Below are positions 45,233 through 52,856 of a stretch of DNA of 64,000 nucleotides, in pieces. The DNA comes from Actinomycetes bacterium (GTDB taxonomy: Bacteria; Actinomycetota; Actinomycetes; Streptosporangiales; Streptosporangiaceae), in assembly GCA_021793235.1 (NCBI GenBank), contig JAJYTD010000008.1, forward strand, positions 62,001 to 126,000, given 5' to 3'. The notes below the pieces were generated by a model. The model was not told where the DNA came from, searched no databases, and saw nothing but the letters and a program-made list of their open reading frames with translations. The translations under genes and the position numbers were made by a program. Positions within the stretch are counted from its first letter, which is position 1. Each line of letters starts with the position of its first letter.

Positions 45233-45835
45233 TCACGGTCCGGCCTGCCCGGCACGCAGCCTGCGGCGGCGCCGACGGCTACGCCAGGCCCAGATGCCGA
45301 CCGCGGCGGTCAACGGCAGTACAACCAGGACGAGGATCGGCAGCACAATGGCCAGAAGCGAGGTCACGGCGCTGGCGATGTCCTCGGCCGTGCTGACGAC
45401 CGGGCCGCCCGCGCCGAAGGTGACCGTGTTGAGCACGGGCCGGGCCGCCGCCTTGAGTCCGTGGAAGGCGAGGGCGATGAGGGCCCCCACCACGATCGGC
45501 CACCAGGATCCGTCCCCGTCGGCTGCGGAGGCGATATCGGCCGCGGTGATCGCGGAGGCGCCGGCACCGAAGGTGATACCGCCGGAGGTGGGGCGGACGA
45601 ACGTCTGCACCACGTCGTTGACGCTGTCCACGGCGGGGATCTTGTCCGCCGCGACCTCCAGTACCAGCAGCACCCCGAGTACCACCAGCACCACCGGATG
45701 CTCCAGCCACTGCCACCCCGGCCCGAGCGGGAGCAGGTCGGTGTAGCGGGCGAGGATACCGACGGCCAGCAGCGGGACGTAGGCGTTGAGGCCGGCGGCC
45801 GAGGCCAGTCCGGTCCCCGTCAGTATCTCCAGCAT
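45233..45835 (-). CDS. DUF4126-family membrane protein
   Basis: This 200-residue membrane protein starts MLEILTGTGLASAAGLNAYVPLLAVGILARY, which is characteristic of DUF4126. About five hydrophobic segments, the KIPAVDSVNDVVQTFVRPTSGG loop and a FGAGG motif repeated in two halves (ITFGAGASA and VTFGAGGPV) suggest an internal duplication. It ends with a strongly basic tail. The function is unknown. The ATG start at 45835 is clear. Confidence 0.82.
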   Translation of the reverse strand: MLEILTGTGLASAAGLNAYVPLLAVGILARYTDLLPLGPGWQWLEHPVVLVVLGVLLVLEVAADKIPAVDSVNDVVQTFVRPTSGGITFGAGASAITAADIASAADGDGSWWPIVVGALIALAFHGLKAAARPVLNTVTFGAGGPVVSTAEDIASAVTSLLAIVLPILVLVVLPLTAAVGIWAWRSRRRRRRLRAGQAGP

Positions 45836-45930
45836 GCGTGTCGGCCCCGTCTCCTCTGTCGCGCCGCGTCCGGCACGGGATGAGACGCCGCCGACGGGCC
45901 GATCGGTTCCGCGTAACGCGGATCGGCCGG

Positions 45931-46185
45931 CTATTGGCTGTAGTCCTCCACCTCGGACACGGGTCGGATCCGTGCGTCGTTGGGGTTCTCCCCGAACTCA
46001 TCGCGCGCCCGGCGCTGGCGCAGCAGGTCCCAGCACTGGTCGAGGGACTGCTCCAGTTCCCGCATCCGCCGGCGCTCTTCCGGGGTCAGCCGGTGCTCGC
46101 TCTGCTCGCGGAGACCACGCTCCTCGGTGACCAGATCACTGATCCGGTTGAGGATACTGTTCTCCCAGCTCTTGGCGTCGCTCAT
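45931..46185 (-). CDS. DUF2630-family small protein
   Basis: This 84-residue, helix-rich soluble protein starts MSDAKSWENSILNRISDLVTEE. LREQSEHRLTPEERRRMRELE and a long helix with DQCWDLLRQRRARDEFGENP follow, matching DUF2630. The start ATG at 46185 fits the family length. Its role is unknown. Confidence 0.8.
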   Translation of the reverse strand: MSDAKSWENSILNRISDLVTEERGLREQSEHRLTPEERRRMRELEQSLDQCWDLLRQRRARDEFGENPNDARIRPVSEVEDYSQ

Positions 46186-46375
46186 GGGGTCAATGGTCGG
46201 CGCCGCCCGCCCGCTTGGCAAGCACCCCGCCTTTCCCGCGTCGGCGCGGCCCCGCTTGCGGGAAGGAACCGGTGTTCGTTGCGCACCGCCACGGGGAATC
46301 TCTTCCGGACCGCCTGACACCTGCCACGGCAAAGGACATTTCCTGCGCCGGCCCGAAACCCGGTTGGGAGCCCCG

Positions 46376-47002
46376 TTGAAGATCTATGCTGATCACCCCG
46401 CACGCCTCTGCGCCCAGGTCCTCGCCGACCTCTTCGCAGCGGCCTGGATCGCCACCTGGATCTGGGCGGCGGGCGCAGTGCACGGCGCGATCAGCGCGCT
46501 GGCCCGCCCCGGGAAGCTCATCGCCGACGCCGGCGACGGGGTGGACGAGCACATGGCCGATGCCGCCGACAAGGTGCGGCAGGTGCCGCTGGCCGGCGAC
46601 GGCCTGGCGGCGCCGTTCGGCAGTATCGGCGACGCGGGCGCCTCGCTCGGCGACGCGGGGCGGGGCCTCCAGGAGACCGTGGCGGACATGGCCCTCGCGC
46701 TGTCGCTGATCACCGCCGTGCTACCGGTCCTGTTCGTCGTCCTCACGTGGCTGCCGGCGCGGGCGCGCTGGGTTCGGCGCGCCAACGGCGCGCTGAGACT
46801 GCGCGCGATGGGCGGGGAGGCCGGGGCCCGCCTGCTGGCGCTGCGGGCGCTGACCTCTGCCTCGCCGGCGCGGCTGGCCGCCGTCCACGCCGACCCGGTG
46901 GGCGCGTGGCACGCCGACGATACGGCCGCGGTCCACGAGCTTGCCGCGGTGGAACTGCGGCGGCTCGGGCTGCGTTCTTGGACGCTGCCGGGGAAAGCCT
47001 GA
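46376..47002 (+). CDS. Membrane protein of unknown function
   Basis: This 208-residue protein starts at TTG 46376 (MKIYADHPARLC). It has a first helix at residues 18-40 (FAAAWIATWIWAAGAVHGAI), an acidic amphipathic loop with three GDAGASLGDAG-like turns, and a second helix at about residues 105-128 (LITAVLPVLFVVLTWLPA). A basic cytoplasmic C-terminal domain of about 75 residues follows. It is 48 bases upstream of the histidine phosphatase gene and may share its transcript. Family unknown to me. Confidence 0.72.
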   Translation: MKIYADHPARLCAQVLADLFAAAWIATWIWAAGAVHGAISALARPGKLIADAGDGVDEHMADAADKVRQVPLAGDGLAAPFGSIGDAGASLGDAGRGLQETVADMALALSLITAVLPVLFVVLTWLPARARWVRRANGALRLRAMGGEAGARLLALRALTSASPARLAAVHADPVGAWHADDTAAVHELAAVELRRLGLRSWTLPGKA

Positions 47003-47049
47003 GAAGACACCGTCCTTCCCCCGCATTGTGCGAACGAGGTGATGATGTG

Positions 47050-47667
47050 ATGGACGCGGCCACCGAGCTGATCGTGGTGCGCCACGGCGAGACGGTCTGG
47101 CACGCGGAGAACCGCTATGCGGGCAGCAGCGATATCGAGCTGACCGCCGCGGGCGAGGAGCAGGCCGAGGCCCTGGGCCGGTGGGCGGCGACGGCCGGGC
47201 TCACCGGCATCCGGTGCTCCCCGCTGATGCGGGCGTCGCGCACCGCTGCCGCGGCCGCGCGGCACACCGGTCTTCCAGCGCACGTCGACGACAGGCTCGT
47301 CGAAGTGGACTTCGGCAGGGCCGAGGGCATGACAGCCGACGAGATGCGCGAACGCCTTGGCCGTGTCCGGCAGAGGTTCGAGGTCGACCCGGTCCGCCAC
47401 CACCTGCCCGACGGGGAGGACCCCACGGCCGCCATCGCACGCGGCCGTGCCGCGCTGGCCGCCGCCGCGGCCGCGCACGAGGGCGGACGGGTGCTGATCG
47501 TGGCGCACGGGACGCTGCTCCGGCTGGTCCTGTGCTCGCTGCTGGGCGTTCCTCCGCGCTCCTACCGGGACGTGTTTCCCAAGGTCGAGAACTGCCGCGG
47601 CGCCCGCCTGCGGCACCATGACGGCGCCTTCGGCCTCCTCGGCTTCAATGAGGCGTTCCAGGCCTGA
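47050..47667 (+). CDS. Histidine phosphatase family protein
   Basis: This 205-residue phosphoglycerate mutase-like phosphatase has the catalytic histidine in IVVRHGETVWHAENR, the second arginine in SPLMRASRTA, the acid in VEVDFGRAEG and the second histidine in VLIVAHGTLLRL. These residues are complete, so it should be active on a phosphorylated small molecule. The start is ATG at 47050 or GTG three bases earlier, with GAGGTGATG as ribosome site. Confidence 0.9.
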   Translation: MDAATELIVVRHGETVWHAENRYAGSSDIELTAAGEEQAEALGRWAATAGLTGIRCSPLMRASRTAAAAARHTGLPAHVDDRLVEVDFGRAEGMTADEMRERLGRVRQRFEVDPVRHHLPDGEDPTAAIARGRAALAAAAAAHEGGRVLIVAHGTLLRLVLCSLLGVPPRSYRDVFPKVENCRGARLRHHDGAFGLLGFNEAFQA

Positions 47668-47822
47668 CGCCGGCCTGGCGGAGCCGGACGAATCGGTGCG
47701 GGTGCGGATAACCGTCGGGAGGTGAGCCGAAAAACACCCATACTCGTATGTGCGGGCGCCTGCCGCAGATGCGATCGGGATGGTGCGGCCGCGGAAGCGG
47801 CGCGGAGAACACGCACACCCGC

Positions 47823-47839
47823 ATACCACGAGGGGGTAT
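47823..47839. promoter_or_regulatory. Probable CsoR operator overlapping the csoR ribosome site
   Basis: ATACC (47823-47827) and GGTAT (47835-47839) form an inverted repeat with a 7-base centre, ACGAGGG. It fits the pseudo-palindromic GC-centred sites used by CsoR proteins. It ends 4 bases before the csoR ATG, so CsoR would repress its own operon, with copper relieving repression. Confidence 0.6.
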
Positions 47840-47843
47840 ATTG

Positions 47844-48167
47844 ATGGTGGAACACAAAGGAAACCAGGGGAACACGAGGATGGCGACCTACGGCTACCAC
47901 GACGACAAGCAGAGCCACGTCAACCGGCTGCGCCGGATCGAGGGCCAGGTCCGTGGGCTGCAGCGGCTCGTCAACGACGACGCCTACTGCATCGACATCC
48001 TGACCCAGACCGCGGCCGTGAACAAAGCCCTGCGTTCCTTCGCCCTGTCCATGCTCGACGAGCACCTCAAGCACTGTGTCGCCCAGGCACTGGCCAACGG
48101 GGGCGAAGAGGCCGACGAGAAGGTACGCGAGGCGTCTGAGGCCATTGCCCGGCTCGTGCGCTCCTGA
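47844..48167 (+). CDS. csoR: Copper-sensing repressor CsoR
   Basis: This 107-residue all-helical repressor has HVNRLRRIEGQVRGLQRLV, then the Cys-His-Cys copper site: Cys in DAYCIDILTQ, then His and Cys in LDEHLKHC. These three ligands define the copper-sensing branch of the DUF156 family. The start ATG at 47844 has GAGGGGG eight bases upstream; ATG 47880 is a shorter alternative. copZ follows 31 bases later. A copper-exporting ATPase gene, usual in such operons, is not next to it here. Confidence 0.92.
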   Translation: MVEHKGNQGNTRMATYGYHDDKQSHVNRLRRIEGQVRGLQRLVNDDAYCIDILTQTAAVNKALRSFALSMLDEHLKHCVAQALANGGEEADEKVREASEAIARLVRS

Positions 48168-48198
48168 ACCGCCGAACCACCGATGAACAGGGGGACCC

Positions 48199-48408
48199 AT
48201 GGCCGGCACCACCATCACTGTCACCGGCATGACCTGCGAGCACTGCGTGAAGGCCGTCAAGGAGGAGGTCGCGGCCCTGCCCGGCGTCACCTCGGTGGAC
48301 GTCGAACTGGGAAGCGGCCGGGTGACCATCGACAGCGACGCGCCGCTGACACGGGAGCAGCTCGAATCCGCTATCGACGAGGCGGGATACGAGATCGCCG
48401 GCTCCTGA
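48199..48408 (+). CDS. copZ: Copper chaperone CopZ
   Basis: This 69-residue heavy-metal-associated domain has the metal-binding loop GMTCEHC at residues 10-16 and a complete beta-alpha-beta-beta-alpha-beta fold (AVKEEVAALPGVTSVDVEL, AIDEAGYEI). It carries Cu(I) in the cytoplasm. It is in one operon with csoR and is closed by a hairpin. The ATG at 48199 follows AGGGGGA. Confidence 0.93.
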   Translation: MAGTTITVTGMTCEHCVKAVKEEVAALPGVTSVDVELGSGRVTIDSDAPLTREQLESAIDEAGYEIAGS

Positions 48409-48423
48409 GGCCTTCTCAGCCTG

Positions 48424-48452
48424 CGCCCCACTGGCTCCGTGGCAGTGGGGCG
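48424..48452. terminator. Terminator after copZ
   Basis: CGCCCCACTG (48424-48433) pairs perfectly with CAGTGGGGCG (48443-48452) around a 9-base loop. It lies between the convergent copZ and ndh genes. Confidence 0.65.
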
Positions 48453-48522
48453 GGCGACGGACCGGCCCGCCGGCCTCGCAGGTGACCGGTGTGGAGCAGC
48501 ACGCGCGAACCCGGCGCCGACC

Positions 48523-49884
48523 TCAGGGACGCTGCGGCTCCCGCAGCCGGGCGGCCTCCCTGCGCGCCGTCTCGGCGTCCAGGTAGTGGCCCGCCTCGAT
48601 GTCGACGAACGTGGAGGGTTTTCCGTGGGCGAACCCCAGCCGGGCCACCTCTCCCCCGGTCAGTGCGCGGATCATCCAGTTGGTCATCACCCGGGTACGG
48701 GCGGGGACTGACGGCAGCGACCACAGGTGGTAGCCCCGCGTCACCGCGAACGCCGGGAGGCCGGACAGGTCATAGCCCAACGGGCGGGCCACCGCGTCGC
48801 GGCCGCCGAGGTCGACCACCAGCCCGTAGTCATGGTGTTCGAACGTGCGCAGGGGCCGCTTCAGCAGCGAGGCGATGACGTTGTCCGCGGCGGTGGCGCC
48901 CTGGCGCTCCGCGTACTGGGCGGTGGGCGGGCACAGTGCCCCGTCTTCTCCCTTGGTGAGGTCGGGGACCGCGGCCGCGTCGCCCACGGCGAAGACACCG
49001 GGCAGCCCGGGTGCGGAGAGGTCGGCGTCGACGTTCAGCTTGCCCTTGGTGGTGGGCGCACCAAGTGACTCCATCAGCGGACTGGGAGAGGTCCCGGCCG
49101 TCCAGATCAGCGTCCGGCACGGCAGCACCCGGTCGTCGGTCAGCGCCACCTTGTGTTCGGTGACCTCGCGGACCGTCACCTCCAGCTTCACCTCGACGCC
49201 GAGAGCGCGGAGCAGGTCGAGCGCCTCGTCGCCGAGCTTGGTCCCCAGCTCGGGAAGCAGCCGCGGAGCGATGTCGACCAGGTGCCATTTGATCGCGGGG
49301 CGCAGGTCCGGGTAGCGCTGCGCCGCCTCCAGGGTCAGCCGCCGCAGCGTCGCCGCCGTCTCCACTCCGGTATAGCCGCCGCCGACCACGATGAACCGGC
49401 AGCGCTCCTCGCGCTCTACGGGATCGGTGGTGGCGTTGGCGAGTTCCAGTTGGGCCAGCACGTGGTCGCGCAGCACGACCGCCTCGGCGAGGTTCTTGTT
49501 GCCGAAGCCGTGCTCGGTCAGACCGGGGATGTCGAAGACCCGGGTCAGGCTGCCCGGTGCGAGGATCAGGCGGTCATAGCGCTCGCAGGTGACCTCATCG
49601 GAGATCTTCTTGACGACCACAGTGCGGGATTCGGTGTCCACGCCGACGGCCGAACCGGGTACCATGCGGGTCCGGTTCAGCACCCGATGCAGCGAGACCG
49701 CCAGCGACTGCGGCGTGAGCAGCCCTGATGCCACCTGGGGGAGCAACGGAGTGTAGAGCATGTAGTCGTTCGGCGAGATGAGCACGATCTCGGCAGCGCT
49801 CTTCGGTATTCGCCGTTCAAGTCGGCGCAGGGCGTGCAGCCCTGCGAAACCAGCACCGATCACCACGATGCGAGGCCGCGACAT
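48523..49884 (-). CDS. ndh: Type II NADH dehydrogenase
   Basis: This 453-residue flavoprotein passes electrons from NADH to the quinone pool without pumping protons. The N-terminal FAD motif is VVIGAGFAGLHALRRLE, the central NADH motif VVGGGYTGVETAATLRRL, and VFAVGDAAAVPD is the second FAD contact. The YMLYTPLLPQVASG segment is typical. The C-terminal 90 residues contain the amphipathic region that attaches to the membrane. The start is ATG at 49884; the long upstream frame is not coding-like. It is divergent from a small exported protein gene. Confidence 0.93.
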   Translation of the reverse strand: MSRPRIVVIGAGFAGLHALRRLERRIPKSAAEIVLISPNDYMLYTPLLPQVASGLLTPQSLAVSLHRVLNRTRMVPGSAVGVDTESRTVVVKKISDEVTCERYDRLILAPGSLTRVFDIPGLTEHGFGNKNLAEAVVLRDHVLAQLELANATTDPVEREERCRFIVVGGGYTGVETAATLRRLTLEAAQRYPDLRPAIKWHLVDIAPRLLPELGTKLGDEALDLLRALGVEVKLEVTVREVTEHKVALTDDRVLPCRTLIWTAGTSPSPLMESLGAPTTKGKLNVDADLSAPGLPGVFAVGDAAAVPDLTKGEDGALCPPTAQYAERQGATAADNVIASLLKRPLRTFEHHDYGLVVDLGGRDAVARPLGYDLSGLPAFAVTRGYHLWSLPSVPARTRVMTNWMIRALTGGEVARLGFAHGKPSTFVDIEAGHYLDAETARREAARLREPQRP

Positions 49885-50062
49885 CGTCGAACCACTCCCC
49901 CCAAACGGCCCGGTATCGCAGGTTGGGTCCATGCCTTCAGCGATCGCCGGGCGGGACAGGACATCTGGTGCACGGCTGCCCGTACGCTGTGCCGCCAAAC
50001 ATCGCCGCGGCGAGCGGTGGGATCGGTTCCCGCCGCGCATCATGCCGCCCCACCAGCAAGGC

Positions 50063-50085
50063 AAATACTTACTGTTACTGTATTT
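50063..50085. promoter_or_regulatory. AT-rich inverted repeat between ndh and a small exported protein
   Basis: AAATAC (50063-50068) and GTATTT (50080-50085) form an exact inverted repeat across 11 bases that contain TTACTGTTACT. A third related copy, GTATTG, lies at 50090-50095. The stretch 50060-50096 is the most AT-rich in this region. It probably contains the promoter and a repressor site, but for which gene is unclear. Confidence 0.5.
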
Positions 50086-50153
50086 ACTCGTATTGTAGTC
50101 GCCGGCCGTGGTCGTCGACACCGGACCCCAGATGTTCAAGGAGGACAACACCC

Positions 50154-50405
50154 ATGCGTACGCCAGAGAAGACGGTGGCCGTCGCGATTCTGACCGGAGC
50201 CCTGGTGGGAGTCGGCGCGACTGCGGCGCTCGCGCAGAACGAGCCCGCACCCGGGACCGTCGGATCCGAGTCCGGGGCATCTCAGACGCCCGCTGAGTCT
50301 GAGGCGCCGACAGAGGAGACCGGTGACTCCAGCACCCTGGACAAGCTGAACGACATCGACCTCTCCGACCCGCTCAGCCTGCTGGGGAGTGGCCTCCTGG
50401 GCTGA
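50154..50405 (+). CDS. Small exported acidic protein
   Basis: This 83-residue protein has a signal peptide (VAVAILTGALVGVGATAALA, cleavage near residue 27). The mature part of about 56 residues is acidic and Ser/Glu/Pro-rich (ASQTPAESEAPTEETGDSS) and ends with DLSDPLSLLGSGLLG. AAGGAGG stands 9 bases before the ATG at 50154. There are no cysteines. The function is unknown. A 16-base-pair hairpin follows. Confidence 0.75.
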   Translation: MRTPEKTVAVAILTGALVGVGATAALAQNEPAPGTVGSESGASQTPAESEAPTEETGDSSTLDKLNDIDLSDPLSLLGSGLLG

Positions 50406-50426
50406 CCACCGGGCGGCGATCGGCGC

Positions 50427-50462
50427 GCACGGCGGGCCGGCGGTTTCGCCGGCCCGCCGTGC
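50427..50462. terminator. Very strong hairpin terminator
   Basis: A perfect 16-base-pair stem: GCACGGCGGGCCGGCG (50427-50442) with its complement at 50447-50462, and a four-base loop GTTT. It lies between convergent genes. Confidence 0.8.
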
Positions 50463-50528
50463 CGTCCGCGCTCTGGGCCGTCCCGCGTCCGCCCACGGCC
50501 GAAGTCCGGCCACCGCGGGCCGGGCCCG

Positions 50529-51101
50529 TCAGGACGAGTCGAGCAGCGCGGCGGTCCCCATGGACAGCAGCAGTTCTGCCATCTGCTCCTCGGGAAGCCC
50601 GCCTGCGCTGTGCGGTGTGGAGTTGAGCAGGCCGAACGTCGCGTGCACAGCGGCGCGCAGGGTCACGGGCGGACTCCACGGGCGGAGTTCGGCCAGGACC
50701 GCTACCCATTCCTCGACATAGCCGCGCTGCAGTCGGCGGATGCGGCGCCGGTCGGGCTCGGGCACATTGCCCAGCTCGCGGTCGTACACGGTGATCAGCG
50801 CGGGCTCTCCCAGCGCGAAGGCGATATGCCCGCGGAGCAGGGCCTCCAGCGCGGCGCGCGGGTCAGCGGCCGCGGCGACACGCTGCCTGCCGTCTGCGGC
50901 CAGCCGTTCGCTGACGTCGAGCAGCATCGCGGTGAGCAGCCCCTCCTTGCCCGGGAAGTGCCGGTAAAGGGCCGGGCCGCTCGTGCCGACCGCGCGCCCC
51001 AGATCCTCGATCGAGACGCCGTGGAAACCGCGTTCGGCGAACAGCCCGGCGGCGGCGTGCAGGATCGCCGCCCGGCGCGTGCCCGCGCTGCGGTTCACCA
51101 T
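50529..51101 (-). CDS. TetR-family regulator of the acyl-CoA carboxylase operon
   Basis: This 190-residue repressor has an N-terminal helix-turn-helix ([47 protein letters not shown], described here in part; the recognition helix is around SGPALYRHF). A helical ligand domain follows. It is divergent from accD1. Two tandem 16-base operators lie between the two genes, so it very probably controls the carboxylase operon and itself. The ligand is likely an acyl-CoA intermediate; that is inference from context. Confidence 0.88.
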   Translation of the reverse strand: MVNRSAGTRRAAILHAAAGLFAERGFHGVSIEDLGRAVGTSGPALYRHFPGKEGLLTAMLLDVSERLAADGRQRVAAAADPRAALEALLRGHIAFALGEPALITVYDRELGNVPEPDRRRIRRLQRGYVEEWVAVLAELRPWSPPVTLRAAVHATFGLLNSTPHSAGGLPEEQMAELLLSMGTAALLDSS

Positions 51102-51167
51102 CCCGCCTCCTCTTCAACTCCTCCTTCGGCCGGCGCCCGCTCGCAACAGACACGGCCATGGACACCG

Positions 51168-51211
51168 GTGTTAATGTACGCTAACATCCTCGCGTTAGTG
51201 ACCATTAACAC
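51168..51211. promoter_or_regulatory. Two tandem TetR operators in one 44-base palindrome
   Basis: Two 16-base sites with GTTA and TAAC ends lie at 51170-51185 (GTTAATGTACGCTAAC) and 51194-51209 (GTTAGTGACCATTAAC), 24 bases apart start to start. They are arranged so that the whole is symmetric about 51189.5: GTGTTAATG at 51168 matches CATTAACAC at 51203, and CTAAC at 51181 matches GTTAG at 51194. The region ends 13 bases before the accD1 start. Confidence 0.75.
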
Positions 51212-51224
51212 TTCAGGAGGGCGG

Positions 51225-52850
51225 ATGGGCAGGGCGCCTGTGATCACCTCTTCGGTCGACACCGCCGGCGCGGCCTTCGCCGCCAACGCCGCGGCGAACC
51301 GGTCCCTCGCCGCCGAACTGCGCGAACGGATCGCCCATGCCGCCCTCGGCGGCCCGGAGAAGACCCGGATCCGCCATGTGGAGCGCGGCAAGCTCCTGCC
51401 CCGCGACCGGGTGAACGCCCTACTCGACCCGGGTTCCCCCTTCCTCGAACTGTCACCACTGGCGGCCTGCGACCTCTACGGCCCCGATGGGCAGGACGCC
51501 CCCGCCGCTGGGCTGATCACCGGGGTGGGCCGAGTGTGCGGCCGCGAGGCCGTGGTGATCGCCAATGACGCGACGGTCAAAGGCGGCAGCTACTACCCGA
51601 TGACCGTCAAAAAGCACCTGCGTGCTCAGGAGGTGGCCCTGCACAACCGGCTGCCGTGCATCTACCTGGCCGACTCCGGCGGCGCGTTCCTGCCCATGCA
51701 GGATGACGTCTTCCCCGACCGCGAACACTTCGGCCGGATCTTCTACAACCAGGCCACCATGTCGCGCCTGGGCATCCCGCAACTCGCGGCGGTGCTGGGC
51801 TCCTGCACGGCCGGGGGCGCCTACGTCCCGGCCATGAGCGACGAGGCGGTGATCGTCCGCGACCAGGGCACCATCTTCCTCGGCGGCCCGCCGCTGGTGA
51901 AGGCCGCGACGGGCGAGGTCGTCACCGCGGAGGAGCTGGGCGGCGGAGACGTGCACGCGCGGGTATCCGGCGTCGCCGACCACCTCGCCGAGGACGATGC
52001 CCACGCCCTGGCCATCCTCCGCCAGATCGCCGCGACCTTCGGCCCCCGCCCCGAACCCGCATGGGACCGGCAGGAGGCGCGGCCGCCTGTGCTCGACCCC
52101 GACGAGCTCTACGGCATCGTCCCGGCCGACACCCGCACCCCCTATGACGTGCGCGAGGTCATCGGCCGCATCGTCGACGCCAGCGAATTCACCGAATTCA
52201 AGGCCGAGTACGGACCGACCCTGGTGACCGGGTTCGCCCATATCCACGGCCACCCGGTGGGGATCATCGCCAACAACGGCATCCTGTTCAGCGAGTCCGC
52301 CATGAAGGGCGCGCACTTCATCGAACTGTGCGACCGGCGCCGGATCCCCCTGGTCTTCCTGCAGAACATCTCCGGGTTCATGGTGGGCCGCGACTACGAG
52401 GCCGGCGGCATCGCCAAGCACGGCGCCAAGATGGTCACCGCTGTGGCGTGTGCACGGGTGCCGAAGTTCACCGTGGTCATCGGCGGATCGTTCGGTGCGG
52501 GCAACTACAGCATGTGCGGCCGGGCCTACTCGCCCCGGTACCTGTGGATGTGGCCGAACGCGCGGATCTCGGTCATGGGCGGCGAACAGGCCGCCTCGGT
52601 GCTGGCGACGGTCCGCCGCGACCAGCTGGAGGCGCGCGGACAGGACTGGCCGGCCGAGGCCGAGGAGGAGTTCAAGGCGCCCATCCGCGAGCAGTACGAG
52701 CGCCAGGGCGACCCCTACTACTCGACGGCCCGGCTCTGGGACGACGGTGTGATCGACCCCGCCGACACCCGCACCGTGCTGGGACTCGCGCTGGCCAGCG
52801 CCCGATACGCCCCGCTGGAGCCGGTGGGCTACGGCGTCTTCCGGATGTGA
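51225..52850 (+). CDS. accD1: Acyl-CoA carboxylase beta subunit, methylcrotonyl-CoA type
   Basis: This 541-residue carboxyltransferase moves CO2 from biotin to an acyl-CoA. The N-terminal crotonase-like half has [18 protein letters not shown] and [20 protein letters not shown]. The C-terminal half has [34 protein letters not shown] and [20 protein letters not shown]-like residues. The MQDDVFPD and MCGRAYSPR segments favour 3-methylcrotonyl-CoA carboxylase of leucine breakdown. The ATG at 51225 has AGGAGG. The alpha subunit follows after 6 bases, then an acyl-CoA dehydrogenase. Confidence 0.9.
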   Translation: MGRAPVITSSVDTAGAAFAANAAANRSLAAELRERIAHAALGGPEKTRIRHVERGKLLPRDRVNALLDPGSPFLELSPLAACDLYGPDGQDAPAAGLITGVGRVCGREAVVIANDATVKGGSYYPMTVKKHLRAQEVALHNRLPCIYLADSGGAFLPMQDDVFPDREHFGRIFYNQATMSRLGIPQLAAVLGSCTAGGAYVPAMSDEAVIVRDQGTIFLGGPPLVKAATGEVVTAEELGGGDVHARVSGVADHLAEDDAHALAILRQIAATFGPRPEPAWDRQEARPPVLDPDELYGIVPADTRTPYDVREVIGRIVDASEFTEFKAEYGPTLVTGFAHIHGHPVGIIANNGILFSESAMKGAHFIELCDRRRIPLVFLQNISGFMVGRDYEAGGIAKHGAKMVTAVACARVPKFTVVIGGSFGAGNYSMCGRAYSPRYLWMWPNARISVMGGEQAASVLATVRRDQLEARGQDWPAEAEEEFKAPIREQYERQGDPYYSTARLWDDGVIDPADTRTVLGLALASARYAPLEPVGYGVFRM

Positions 52851-52856
52851 GGTGCG

